Assembly: GCA_919902475.1 (NCBI GenBank)
Contig: CAKKRA010000101.1
Coordinates: forward strand, 1-26,083
Length of the DNA stretch: 26,083 bases
Direction: 5' to 3'
Origin: Nitrospiria bacterium
Lineage (GTDB): Bacteria; Nitrospirota; CAKKRA01; 9FT-COMBO-42-15
Shown in pieces: positions 7,218-15,531 of the stretch (positions are counted from its first letter, which is position 1; each line of letters opens with the position of its first letter). Below the pieces are notes generated by a model. That model searched no databases. It had not been told where the DNA came from and saw nothing but the letters and a program-made list of their open reading frames with translations. The position numbers and the translations under genes are program-made.

Positions 7218-8729
7218 TTATACTGATTTTCTCTTTTCAATCTCTTTTATAAAGACATCAGTAATCTCCGGGTCAAACTGCGTCCCGGAAAACTTCTTTA
7301 ACTCAGATATTGCCGCCTCATGGGATAATGCCTTTCTATAGGGCCTGTCAGATGTCATTGCGTCAAAGGCATCTGCTACCTGCAGGATTCTTGCTCCTAA
7401 TGGTATTTCGCCTCCTTTTATACCATCAGGATAGCCGCTGCCATTGAAGAATTCATGATGGTGATAGATTAAGGGTATCGCATCTGAAAGAAAACTAATC
7501 GGCTGGATAATCTGCTTTCCAATAGTAATATGGTTTTTGAACATATCATGTTCAACCTTATTTAATCTTTCAGGCTTGTTCAAGGCAGAGTTGTCAATGC
7601 CGATTTTGCCTATATCGTGGAGCTTTGCCGCCTGGCATATAAGGCTTACCTCGTTCTGGGGAAGCCCAAGCCCTTCCGCAATAATCTGCGCATACTCGCA
7701 GACCTTATAAGAATGGCCTTTGGTATATTTATCCCTTGCCTCTAAAGCTGCTGCCAGACCGAGCATCGTCTCTTTAAAGGTCAGCTGGAGATTATCATAA
7801 AGCCTTGAAGTCTCAACTGCTGCAGCAATGCTGTTGCTGAATATAAGCAGGGACTTCTTCTGCCCTTCATTGAATATATGTCCCTTTGTAAATGAATAGG
7901 CATTTAAAACACCAATTATTTTATTATTTATTTTTAAAGGAACCGCGATAATTGAGATGAGGCTGCTTTCTTTTGCAATGAATACATCTGACCTTAAAAT
8001 ATCTTTCCCATGCAGGAGCACTGCTCTGTTATCCTTAAAGAATTTATTGACTAAATCATCACCTATAATTTTAATGAATCCTTTTGACCAGTTTTCATTT
8101 TTTGATTTAAAGCCGCGTATCTTTAATTCAAATAACCTGCTTTTTTCATTTTTAAGATACAGGGAAATGGCATCTGCATCAACCTCCCTTGATACGGCAT
8201 TTATTCCAATCCTGAAGATTTCATTAAGATTAGAGCCTGAGCTTATTGCTTCGCTTATATCATAAAGCGAGGTAGCCTCTTTTAGCTGAATATTTTCTAT
8301 CATATCCCTAAACTTTTCGTCAGCCCGTTTAACAGCATTCAGTATTTCATTAATGCTAAAAGGCTTGACTACATAGTCAAAGGCGCCCAATTTCATTGCA
8401 TCAACAGCAGTATCTATTGTGGCAAAACCTGTCAGCATTATTGTAACAATATTGCCCTTCAATTTTTTAATCTCATTTAACAGGGCAAGCCCGTCCATCT
8501 TTGGCATCCTGACATCTGATATAACAAGGTCATAATAGTCTTCCTTCAATATCTTTAATGCCTCTTCACCGTTTTTAGCAGTGGTAACAAAGTAGCCCTT
8601 TGACTTTAAGAATAAAGATACAACCTCAGTAATATTTTCCTCGTCATCAACAACTAATACCCGCTCAATTCCGCCTTTTTCCGCTGTAGGCCATTCATTC
8701 TTCAATAAATATGCATTATTTTGAGTCAT
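7218..8729 (-). CDS. response regulator with receiver, GAF and HD-GYP domains
   Basis: This 503-aa cytosolic protein is a probable cyclic-di-GMP phosphodiesterase. The receiver (about 23-140) has VLVVDDEE, phospho-acceptor D72 in VISDVRMPKMDG, and VVKPF. A GAF-like domain covers about 155-305. The HD-GYP domain from about 320 shows KGHSYKV, LHDIGKIGI, IYHHHEFFNGSGYPDG and VADAFDAMTSDRPYR, so HD and GYP are intact. The ATG at 8727-8729 is chosen because GGAG lies 9 nt before it; a TTG 18 nt upstream would place that site inside the gene. The start overlaps the sensor gene by 14 nt, so the two are translationally coupled. Substrate specificity is inferred from family. Confidence 0.9.
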   Translation of the reverse strand: MTQNNAYLLKNEWPTAEKGGIERVLVVDDEENITEVVSLFLKSKGYFVTTAKNGEEALKILKEDYYDLVISDVRMPKMDGLALLNEIKKLKGNIVTIMLTGFATIDTAVDAMKLGAFDYVVKPFSINEILNAVKRADEKFRDMIENIQLKEATSLYDISEAISSGSNLNEIFRIGINAVSREVDADAISLYLKNEKSRLFELKIRGFKSKNENWSKGFIKIIGDDLVNKFFKDNRAVLLHGKDILRSDVFIAKESSLISIIAVPLKINNKIIGVLNAYSFTKGHIFNEGQKKSLLIFSNSIAAAVETSRLYDNLQLTFKETMLGLAAALEARDKYTKGHSYKVCEYAQIIAEGLGLPQNEVSLICQAAKLHDIGKIGIDNSALNKPERLNKVEHDMFKNHITIGKQIIQPISFLSDAIPLIYHHHEFFNGSGYPDGIKGGEIPLGARILQVADAFDAMTSDRPYRKALSHEAAISELKKFSGTQFDPEITDVFIKEIEKRKSV

Positions 8730-10911
8730 CTTGTGCAGCTCCTTCAATATCTATTATCTTATCTTTTCCAATGTATGATTTTGTCTTGTACTTTGTTATC
8801 TTTCCAATCTGCCGGACAAGCAATGCAATCCTCTTTGCGTCATCAAACATTACCTTCACTGCCCTGTAAACAGGGTCATCCTTTTCTATATTCATCATAA
8901 GAAGGTCAGCCCTTGCAATAATTGATGTCAGGGGCTGGTTGATTTCATGCGCTGCAGCGCCTGCAAGCTCTATTACTGCGGACTCTTTTTCTAACTGCAC
9001 CCTCTTTTCTTCAAGCTGTTTCTTTTCAGTTATATCCCGTGATATGCCTGAAAAACCTATTATCTCACCTGCCTCATCCTTTACAGGTGATATTGTAAGG
9101 CTGACATCTATAAGCCTGCCATCCTTGTGTTTCCTTTTTGTTTCAAAATTTGAGATGGTATTCCCCTTTATTACACTCTCAAAAAACATTGGCAGCTCAG
9201 CTCCCTTGTCTTCAGGAATAATGGAAATCTTCTTATTCATAACCTCCTCTTTTGAATAGCCGTACATTTTTTCCGCGGCGCTGTTCCAGCTTATGACAAC
9301 TTCATCCAAATCAATGCATGTTATCGCATCAGTGGCGCTCTCCACCAGCGTTCTGTATCTCTCTTCTGATTCCTTTATCTCTTCATTCAACTTTATGTTT
9401 TCAAGGGCAACTGCAACCTGATTTGCAATGCCCTTTGAGATTGCGGTCTCTTTTGTTGTAAAGGTATGAGCAGCCTGCGCAAAGGCTATGTTCATAAACC
9501 CCATAACTGACCCTTTGCTTACAAAGGGTGCAATCAAAAGCGATTTTATATTAAAGGTATCAGTAAATTCTTTTGGAAGGAATCCCGAATCAGGGGCATC
9601 TTCTATAATTATAGAGCCCCTTGTATCAAATATCTTATCAGCAATTATGTCAATATCCGGCTTTATAATCAGTCTTTTAAAATATGCAATCAATGAATCG
9701 TCTGTCAGACTTGTTTCAGCAGAAATAAAGGCGCAATCCCTCTCACTCCAGAGATGGGTGCAGCAAAAATCGCAGTTAATAAGCCATGGCATAATACCGC
9801 CAATCCGCTTTAATAATTGATTAACAGAGGTGTGATTGCTTATAAGTTCAGCGGTTTGCAAGAGTGTCGCAGATACATCTACCTCCTCATTAAGCGCGGC
9901 AAAGAGCTGTACATTTTCAATTGCCAGAGCTATCCTCTCTGCTAATATCTCTAACAGATTAATCTCATAAGGCGAAAAGGTATGCAAAGACAAGCTGTCT
10001 ATATGCAGTACACCCATTACCTTCTTTTTAACCCTTAAAGGCACAGCCAAAATAGACATTACATGATATGACCTTATATGCTCACTTGTAAGTATAGGCT
10101 TATCCTTTGCATAAGAAATAAACGGTCCATCCCTTTTAAGCACCTCTTTGATTATCTCCTTCTGCATCCTCTCTTCATATTGTTCAAGCACCTCTTCAGG
10201 CATATTATATGATGTCCTAAAGGTAATGCTGCCATCGTCGCCCAACAGATATATCTCTCCTGAGTCTACTGCCATTGCCTTTACCACCTTCTGGGTAAGG
10301 GAATACAATAAGGTTTCAATGTCCTTATTTGTAAATGATGTATCGATAATGGATTGCAAAGCAGAAAGCTCCTTTTGTATCTGATTCTTCCTCTCATTTA
10401 ACCTTATATTCTCTATTAAGGGAGACACTACTGTTGAAAATATATTTAGGAAATCCACATCCTGTTTTGTAAAGAGGTCTCTATTCTTCTTGTTAAAGGC
10501 AAATATAACTCCCAAGACTCCATTTTCAGAGAATAAGGGAACGCCAATAAATGAGTCCGTCCTGATATTATCAGTAATACCCTTCAGAATCCTCTTGTTT
10601 CTTAATGGATTGTCTATGAGTATAGGCTTCTTATTTTTCAGTATCCATGAACAGGCGCTGTTCTTTATATTAATATTCTGGATTGATATTGCCTTTGCCT
10701 GCTTGCCGTATGTTGAAAGAAGCTCTAACTTATCACCTTCTATTATGCAGGCTGCTACAGTTTCAGCATTAATAAGCCTTGCAATCCCTTTTGTAATCAT
10801 TGGCAAGGCGTCTTTCAGATTTTCTTTATTTATGGAGGTGCAAAGCTTCTGGAGCCTGTGCAGGCCTGATGCATATCTTTTACACTGCTCAATTGTGTGC
10901 TTATTTTTCAT
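8716..10911 (-). CDS. GAF-GAF-GAF-PAS sensor with histidine box but no ATPase domain
   Basis: This 731-aa soluble protein shows three GAF domains (about 10-170, 180-335 and 350-505), a PAS domain (about 515-630: RYRTLVESATDAITCIDLD to GFSGISRDITEKKQLEEK) and a HisKA dimerisation helix pair with GAAAHEINQPLTSI (H655). It ends only 76 residues after H655, and no N, G1, F or G2 box of a HATPase domain is present. The gene is not obviously broken: the stop overlaps the HD-GYP regulator start by 14 nt. The tail KITKYKTKSYIGKDKIIDIE is distinctive. ATG 10909-10911 follows AAGGAT; a TTG at 10944 is the alternative start. It may need another kinase for phosphorylation. Domains are confident; signalling mode is unknown. 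Confidence 0.85.
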   Translation of the reverse strand: MKNKHTIEQCKRYASGLHRLQKLCTSINKENLKDALPMITKGIARLINAETVAACIIEGDKLELLSTYGKQAKAISIQNINIKNSACSWILKNKKPILIDNPLRNKRILKGITDNIRTDSFIGVPLFSENGVLGVIFAFNKKNRDLFTKQDVDFLNIFSTVVSPLIENIRLNERKNQIQKELSALQSIIDTSFTNKDIETLLYSLTQKVVKAMAVDSGEIYLLGDDGSITFRTSYNMPEEVLEQYEERMQKEIIKEVLKRDGPFISYAKDKPILTSEHIRSYHVMSILAVPLRVKKKVMGVLHIDSLSLHTFSPYEINLLEILAERIALAIENVQLFAALNEEVDVSATLLQTAELISNHTSVNQLLKRIGGIMPWLINCDFCCTHLWSERDCAFISAETSLTDDSLIAYFKRLIIKPDIDIIADKIFDTRGSIIIEDAPDSGFLPKEFTDTFNIKSLLIAPFVSKGSVMGFMNIAFAQAAHTFTTKETAISKGIANQVAVALENIKLNEEIKESEERYRTLVESATDAITCIDLDEVVISWNSAAEKMYGYSKEEVMNKKISIIPEDKGAELPMFFESVIKGNTISNFETKRKHKDGRLIDVSLTISPVKDEAGEIIGFSGISRDITEKKQLEEKRVQLEKESAVIELAGAAAHEINQPLTSIIARADLLMMNIEKDDPVYRAVKVMFDDAKRIALLVRQIGKITKYKTKSYIGKDKIIDIEGAAQDDSK

Positions 10912-10993
10912 AATCCTTATTCGTTCCTGTATGAGCGATACCAATTACCAGAATAATCGGTCTTGTATAAATATGCCTAAATATTAATATAGT

Positions 10994-11009
10994 AGCAATT
11001 TTCATACCA
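10994..11009 (-). promoter_or_regulatory. sigma-54-like promoter upstream of the GAF sensor
   Basis: On the minus strand TGGTATG-AAAA-TTGCT keeps the essential GG and GC dinucleotides and spacing of the -24/-12 consensus TGGCACG-N4-TTGCW, with two C-to-T changes. The sensor ATG is about 80 nt downstream. A perfect 9-bp inverted repeat lies about 90-110 nt further upstream, at the distance where enhancer-binding regulators act. Confidence 0.5.
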
Positions 11010-11096
11010 GAGACATAATTATAAAATATCAAGTTTTACAAAATGTTACAGAGCTGTCATAAGATAAAAACATTTAAAATGACATTAAATGCGCTT

Positions 11097-11118
11097 AACT
11101 GTTCAACAATGAACAGTT
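11097..11118. promoter_or_regulatory. operator-like perfect inverted repeat
   Basis: Half-sites AACTGTTCA (11097-11105) and TGAACAGTT (11110-11118) are perfectly complementary with a 4-nt spacer. The site is in the 251-nt divergent gap between the GAF sensor and rimO, 45 nt before the rimO ATG and about 90 nt upstream of the sigma-54-like promoter. No T-run follows on either strand, which argues against a terminator. The binding protein is unknown. Confidence 0.6.
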
Positions 11119-11162
11119 GTTGGTCTTACAATTTATGGCTGATTATGTTAGACTAAATCTTA

Positions 11163-12488
11163 ATGAAAAAGGTTGGTCTAATCAGTCTCGGATGCCCTAA
11201 GAATCAGGTAGATTCAGAGATTATGCTCGGCTATCTTACAAAGGCAGGCTTCACCATTACAAACAAAGAGGATGAGGCAGAGATAGCTATTGTTAATACC
11301 TGCGGCTTTATAAATGATGCCAAAGAAGAATCTATTGAAAGGATAATTGAGGCAGGAAGATTGAAAGAGAATGGAATCTGCAAGGCACTGATTGTAACTG
11401 GCTGCCTGAGCGAAAGATACAAAGAGGATTTAATAAAGGAACTGCCGGAGGTAGATGCATTTATCGGTGTCTCTGACATGGAAAGGATTGCTGATGTATG
11501 CAGAGAATTAATCGATAATGTAGGGGCAGGCTTTAAACCAGCCCCTACAGCATCCCCTCAACGTATCCTGATAAACCCTTCACACTATGCCTATGTAAAG
11601 ATTTCAGAAGGGTGCAATAACAGGTGCTCATACTGCACAATACCATCAATCAGGGGCGGTTATAAGAGCAGAGAAATAGAGGCTATCATTAATGAAGTGG
11701 AACAGCTTGCATCAAAGGGTGTAAAGGAGATAAATATAGTAGCGCAGGATACAACTGACTATGGCTTAGATATCTATAGAAAGAGGTGCTTAGCAGAACT
11801 TTTAAAGGGGCTTGTTAAGATAAAAAATCTCTTATGGATACGATTATTATATACCTATCCTGAGCATTTTGATGATGAATTAATAAACATTATTGCCAGT
11901 GAAGAGAAGATATGCAATTACATTGACATCCCCATCCAGCATATTGATGATGAAATATTAAGAAAAATGAAAAGAAATAGCAGTGAAAAGCAGATAAGGG
12001 GCATCATAGAAAGGCTGCGGCGCACGATTCCGAATATCGTTTTGAGAACATCCCTGATAGCAGGATTTCCAGGAGAAACAGAGGCGCAGCATAAAAGGCT
12101 GTATGATTTTGTTAAAGAGGCAGAATTTCACAGGCTCGGCGTTTTTGCATATTCAAAAGAAGAAGGCACTCCTGCCTCAGGATATAAAAATCAGATAACA
12201 CAAAAGATAAAAAACAGAAGAAGAAATGAGATAATGAGGCTTCAGTCAGGGATATCATTAAACAAAAACAGAGAATTAATCGGTAAAACACTTAAGGCGC
12301 TGATTAACGGATTATCAAGTGAAAGCGAGCTTCTTATTGACGGCCGTTACTACGGCCAGGCGCCAGAGGTAGATGGTGTTGTGTATATAAATGATGGAAT
12401 GGGATTAGATAAAGTAAGAGCTGGTGATTTTGTTAATGTGGAAATTACAGAGGCTCATCAGTATGACCTTGTGGGAAAGGTCATCTAA
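11163..12488 (+). CDS. rimO: ribosomal protein uS12 methylthiotransferase
   Basis: This 441-aa radical SAM enzyme adds a methylthio group to the conserved aspartate of ribosomal protein uS12. The N-terminal MTTase domain has the three cluster cysteines C11 (SLGCPKNQVDSE), C47 (NTCGFI) and C81 (TGCLSER). The radical SAM cluster is C151, C155 and C158 in EGCNNRCSYCTIPSIRGGY. A TRAM domain closes the protein from about 375. SLGCPKN plus the YAYVKISEGC context separates RimO from MiaB. The linker between the first two domains contains an in-frame palindromic repeat (11520-11548). The gene stands alone on the plus strand and its stop overlaps the convergent MCP stop. Confidence 0.95.
   Translation: MKKVGLISLGCPKNQVDSEIMLGYLTKAGFTITNKEDEAEIAIVNTCGFINDAKEESIERIIEAGRLKENGICKALIVTGCLSERYKEDLIKELPEVDAFIGVSDMERIADVCRELIDNVGAGFKPAPTASPQRILINPSHYAYVKISEGCNNRCSYCTIPSIRGGYKSREIEAIINEVEQLASKGVKEINIVAQDTTDYGLDIYRKRCLAELLKGLVKIKNLLWIRLLYTYPEHFDDELINIIASEEKICNYIDIPIQHIDDEILRKMKRNSSEKQIRGIIERLRRTIPNIVLRTSLIAGFPGETEAQHKRLYDFVKEAEFHRLGVFAYSKEEGTPASGYKNQITQKIKNRRRNEIMRLQSGISLNKNRELIGKTLKALINGLSSESELLIDGRYYGQAPEVDGVVYINDGMGLDKVRAGDFVNVEITEAHQYDLVGKVI
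11520..11548. repeat. TAGGGGC palindrome read in frame inside rimO
   Basis: GTAGGGGC (11520-11527) and GCCCCTAC (11541-11548) are perfectly complementary, with further GG/CC pairing inside. It is read as VGAGFKPAPT (residues 120-129), exactly in the linker between the MTTase and radical SAM domains. The arms resemble the TATAGGGGC hairpin at 14823-14852. It fits a dispersed palindromic repeat tolerated where protein sequence is unconstrained. Confidence 0.75.
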
Positions 12489-14791
12489 ATCTCAAACCTT
12501 CTCACCTCTGCCTTTAACAGGTCTGCCTGGTCAACAAGGGTATCAATGGTATGTTTTATATCCGTAAATGAATCAGAATTTTGCTGAGTTATCTCCCTGA
12601 TCTTTTCTATTGCATGAACTATCTGCTCACTCCCGGTCTTCTGCTCTTTAGTTGCCTTCACAATTGAATGCACCTTGTGATTAACATTCTCAACTGCATC
12701 GTTAATCTGCTTGCTGCCTTTTGTCTGCTCTATTGTAGCCTGGCGCACCTGCCTTGATATGTCCCTCATCTTTTCTACCGAACTGATTATCTGGTCAGAG
12801 CCCTTCATCTGCTCCTGAGTAGCCTGTGCAATCTGCCTCACCATATTCGTTATCCTCTGCACCGCCTCATTAACCTGATGAAGCCCCCTTGACTGCTCTT
12901 TGGTTGCCTTTTCAATCTCCTTTGACATCTGTGCAGATTTATCAGCGCTCTCAAGTATCTTGTTTAATGCGCTGCCGGCATCCTTTGAAAGATTCATCCC
13001 CTCAATAACATTCACAGAGCTGCCCTCCATAGCAGCAACTGCATCTTCAACCCCTTTCTGCATTGACTCTATCATCTGGGCTATCTCTTTTGTAGATGCA
13101 GATGTCCTTTCTGCTAAATCCTTTATCTCATCTGCAACCACTGCAAACCCTCTGCCGTGCTCTCCTGCCTGCGCTGCAATTATTGCTGCATTTAATGCAA
13201 GAAGGTTTGTCTGGTCTGTTACATCATCTATTACTGTTAATATCTTGCCTATCTGCAAAGACCTCTCTCCAAGCCTGTTTATAATAACGCTTGTAGCTGC
13301 CACTGATTCCTTTATCTTATTCATACCGCCTACAGTCTTTTCAATAGCCTTTATACCCAGCTCAGATGCATCCTTTTTTACCCTTTCTGAGAGCATTGTT
13401 GACTCATTGACATTTCCTTCAACGCTTTTTATAGTTGTTGCAATCTCATTAACTGCAGAGGCCGTCTCCTCTGATGCTGATGAAAGGACATCAACATTCT
13501 CGCTAATCTGCTTTATTGAGGCTGACATCTCTGATATTGCAGATGATGTGTTCTCAACTACATTAGATAAGACATCGGTGCTCTGGGCAATCTGATTTAT
13601 AGATGCTGTCATCTCAAGGATAGATGCAGATGACTCATCAGCTGACTGTGAAAGCCCCTCTGCAGAATCTGCCACGCCCTTTATAGATGTATTCATCTGA
13701 TTAATGGATGCAGATGTAGACTCAGTTGATTCTGCCTGAGCCTTTGCCCCTTTTGAAAGTTTATCTGTATTTGTATTCATCTGCACTGCAACGGAAACAA
13801 CAGACTCAGCAACATCCTGAATTCTTTTGATAATTGTGCGGAGGCTGTATATGAAGCCATTTATGCCTGTTGCGAGCTCCTTTATTGTTGAAGCCTCAAC
13901 ATCTTTTCTTAAATCGCCATTTTCCATCTCCTTTAATGTGCCTATAATATTTGCTAAAGGATTCAGCACCCTTAATATAACAACAGAGAATGCTACTACA
14001 GAAACAAGGCCTAATGCAGCAATAAAAAGCTCTGAACGAAACAGGGTCTTTCTTAATAAGGTCACATCCTTTAATGCAATTATGCTTATGTTCTTCTTTT
14101 CATTTACCTCTGACAGATATATTTCAAATCTTTTGTCGTCCTTATTAATCTCTTTCTTTCCTGCAGCCTCCTTTACAAATTCATCTGTAGCCTCTATTAC
14201 CTCTTTACCAAGTATTATACCTGCCTCTGCATCAAGGATGGACTTTACCTCTGATAAAAGCAGTTTTGTATTAACGCCTAATTCTATAATTCCAAGCTTT
14301 TTCCCTTTTGAATAAATCGGCGAGGCAATGAATGAGTAGACCTTTCCCTTTTCCTCCTCAACGCCAAATACAACCTTATCCTCCCTGTTTGCAATCAGCG
14401 CTATCTCTCTGTTGTCCATCTGTGTATCCTTTGAATTGTTAGCTTTTAAATAGAGCCTTCCGTCAGGTGTATAGTAATTTAATATGCTTAAGCCGTCTTT
14501 GCTGTATCTATTAAGGATTGGATATGAATAGTCATAAAGCTCGTCTCTGTCGCCGAAATTGCTTTGTATATAGCTAATATTTGCTATAGTCTCTAAAAGG
14601 CCTTGCGACCATTTTTTATTATTTTCAAGGGCTTTTTTAATAAGGCCAGAGAGGTTTCTATTTGCTTCAGTTTCAATATAGGTCTCAATCTTTGAAAAAC
14701 TCCAGCGTGAAACAAGTATAAGCAGGACAAATTGAATAGCAATAATCGCTATCAGTATAGACTTGAGACCGCCCTTTTTGAAAAATTCCAT
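12485..14791 (-). CDS. methyl-accepting chemotaxis protein, very long signalling domain
   Basis: This 768-aa inner-membrane chemoreceptor has TM1 about 9-29, a periplasmic sensor domain about 30-250, TM2 about 255-275 and HAMP about 276-325 (NPLANIIGTLKEMENGDL). A long coiled coil carries the conserved hairpin tip around 543-570 (EHGRGFAVVADEIKDLAERT), where CheA/CheW bind. Each arm contains four 28-residue tandem repeats (355-466 and 629-740), making the coiled coil much longer than in Tsr or Tar. No CheR/CheB pentapeptide ends the protein (it stops at VRRFEI). No che genes are nearby. The ligand is unknown. Its stop codon overlaps the rimO stop. The Shine-Dalgarno is weak (AAAAGAAAA). Confidence 0.93.
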   Translation of the reverse strand: MEFFKKGGLKSILIAIIAIQFVLLILVSRWSFSKIETYIETEANRNLSGLIKKALENNKKWSQGLLETIANISYIQSNFGDRDELYDYSYPILNRYSKDGLSILNYYTPDGRLYLKANNSKDTQMDNREIALIANREDKVVFGVEEEKGKVYSFIASPIYSKGKKLGIIELGVNTKLLLSEVKSILDAEAGIILGKEVIEATDEFVKEAAGKKEINKDDKRFEIYLSEVNEKKNISIIALKDVTLLRKTLFRSELFIAALGLVSVVAFSVVILRVLNPLANIIGTLKEMENGDLRKDVEASTIKELATGINGFIYSLRTIIKRIQDVAESVVSVAVQMNTNTDKLSKGAKAQAESTESTSASINQMNTSIKGVADSAEGLSQSADESSASILEMTASINQIAQSTDVLSNVVENTSSAISEMSASIKQISENVDVLSSASEETASAVNEIATTIKSVEGNVNESTMLSERVKKDASELGIKAIEKTVGGMNKIKESVAATSVIINRLGERSLQIGKILTVIDDVTDQTNLLALNAAIIAAQAGEHGRGFAVVADEIKDLAERTSASTKEIAQMIESMQKGVEDAVAAMEGSSVNVIEGMNLSKDAGSALNKILESADKSAQMSKEIEKATKEQSRGLHQVNEAVQRITNMVRQIAQATQEQMKGSDQIISSVEKMRDISRQVRQATIEQTKGSKQINDAVENVNHKVHSIVKATKEQKTGSEQIVHAIEKIREITQQNSDSFTDIKHTIDTLVDQADLLKAEVRRFEI
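12572..12907 (-). repeat. four 84-nt tandem repeats, C-terminal arm of the MCP
   Basis: Residues 629-740 divide into four 28-residue units, each starting with A-T-x-E-Q-x-x-G (ATKEQSRG, ATQEQMKG, ATIEQTKG, ATKEQKTG). Each unit is four heptads of coiled coil. They mirror four 28-residue units in the other arm. Confidence 0.75.
13394..13729 (-). repeat. four 84-nt tandem repeats, N-terminal arm of the MCP
   Basis: Residues 355-466 divide into four 28-residue units aligned by SASINQM, SASILEM, SSAISEM and ASAVNEI at the same position. These units would run antiparallel to the C-terminal set in the folded hairpin. The number and size match the other arm, as expected if the two arms lengthen together. 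Confidence 0.7.
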
Positions 14792-14822
14792 TTTTCTTTT
14801 ACCCCGTTTCAGATTTAACTGT

Positions 14823-14852
14823 TATAGGGGCATGGCATACCATGCCCCTATA
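14823..14852. repeat. perfect hairpin of the TAGGGGC type
   Basis: Arms TATAGGGGCATGG (14823-14835) and CCATGCCCCTATA (14840-14852) form a perfect 13-bp stem with a CATA loop. It lies between the rhodanese stop and the MCP start. No T-run follows on the transcribed strand, so it is not a standard intrinsic terminator. Its TAGGGGC/GCCCCTA ends match the palindrome inside rimO, so both may belong to one dispersed family. Confidence 0.8.
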
Positions 14853-14860
14853 TACAAACA

Positions 14861-15310
14861 TCACTTCTCAATAGGATACCCTTTTTCTTTCCATTCAGGT
14901 ATCCCGCCCCTGAACCAGTTTACATTTTTATGGCCTGCCTTTATGGCAGCAACAGATGATTTATAGGATTTCCAGCAACGGTCGCCATTGCAATAAAAGA
15001 CAACAGGAGTTGACTTGTCAGATGGAAGCTTGCTTGTGTCAAATTTATCAACACTTGAATCAAAATTAGCAGCCTTGTCGCTCTTTTCCTTATATGGAAG
15101 CATTACTGCGCCAGGCAGATGCCCTTCCCCATATTCAAGCTCATTCCTCACATCAAAGACCTTTCCATTCCCGCTTATCAGCTTCTTACACTCATCTGCA
15201 TTTATAACCTTTGCCCCACTTAAGCCGTCAGGGACAATGGGGTTTTCTGCATAAACTAAACCGCTAATGGCAAATATGGCTACCAGGGTAACTATTAAAA
15301 TCTTATACAT
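14861..15310 (-). CDS. exported single-domain rhodanese
   Basis: This 149-aa protein has a signal peptide (MYKILIVTLVAIFAISGLVYA, cleavage likely after residue 21) and one rhodanese domain. DVRNELEYGEGHLPGA is the conserved first part; the active-site loop is FYCNGDRCWKS with C107 as the likely sulfur-carrying cysteine and a second cysteine C112. It should act outside the cytoplasm in sulfur transfer or thiol handling; the substrate is unknown. ATG 15308-15310 is chosen because a perfect AGGAGGTGA lies just before it; an in-frame GTG at 15319 falls inside that site. It has a sigma-70 and a sigma-54 promoter and sits directly downstream of an NtrC-type regulator. Confidence 0.88.
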   Translation of the reverse strand: MYKILIVTLVAIFAISGLVYAENPIVPDGLSGAKVINADECKKLISGNGKVFDVRNELEYGEGHLPGAVMLPYKEKSDKAANFDSSVDKFDTSKLPSDKSTPVVFYCNGDRCWKSYKSSVAAIKAGHKNVNWFRGGIPEWKEKGYPIEK

Positions 15311-15336
15311 TCTGCTCACCTCCTTTCATATTAATA

Positions 15337-15364
15337 AGTATAGCCTTTTTTTTTATTTTGTCAA
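15337..15364 (-). promoter_or_regulatory. sigma-70-type promoter of the rhodanese gene
   Basis: On the minus strand TTGACA (15359-15364) and TATACT (15337-15342) are 16 nt apart, with an A-rich spacer. The start codon follows about 27 nt after the -10 element, with AGGAGGTGA between them. Confidence 0.65.
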
Positions 15365-15414
15365 AAAGGCCGATTTACTAAGTATATATAATTAAATCTC
15401 CTGAGGGTATTTAA

Positions 15415-15431
15415 AGCAACTTCTGTGCCAA
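15415..15431 (-). promoter_or_regulatory. near-perfect sigma-54 promoter upstream of the rhodanese gene
   Basis: On the minus strand TTGGCACAGAAGTTGCT matches YTGGCACG-N4-TTGCW at every position but one (A for G after TGGCAC). It lies between the stop of the NtrC-type regulator and the rhodanese gene and points at the rhodanese ATG about 105 nt away. The sequence fit and the neighbouring sigma-54 activator make this the best-supported regulatory link in the window. Confidence 0.75.
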
Positions 15432-15531
15432 AAAGACTAAACCCGCTTGGAGTTCTAAGTGCCTGATATTGCTTTTAAAATTATTGAGATATTTTAGATT
15501 GATGCTGTTATGAAGATAAAATTGCTGAATT

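Noticed and set aside
8730..8747. TTG start for the HD-GYP regulator
   Set aside because: It would place the GGAG ribosome site inside the coding region; the ATG 18 nt downstream has proper spacing.
14823..14852. Intrinsic terminator after the rhodanese gene
   Set aside because: The stem is strong but no T-run follows on the transcribed strand.
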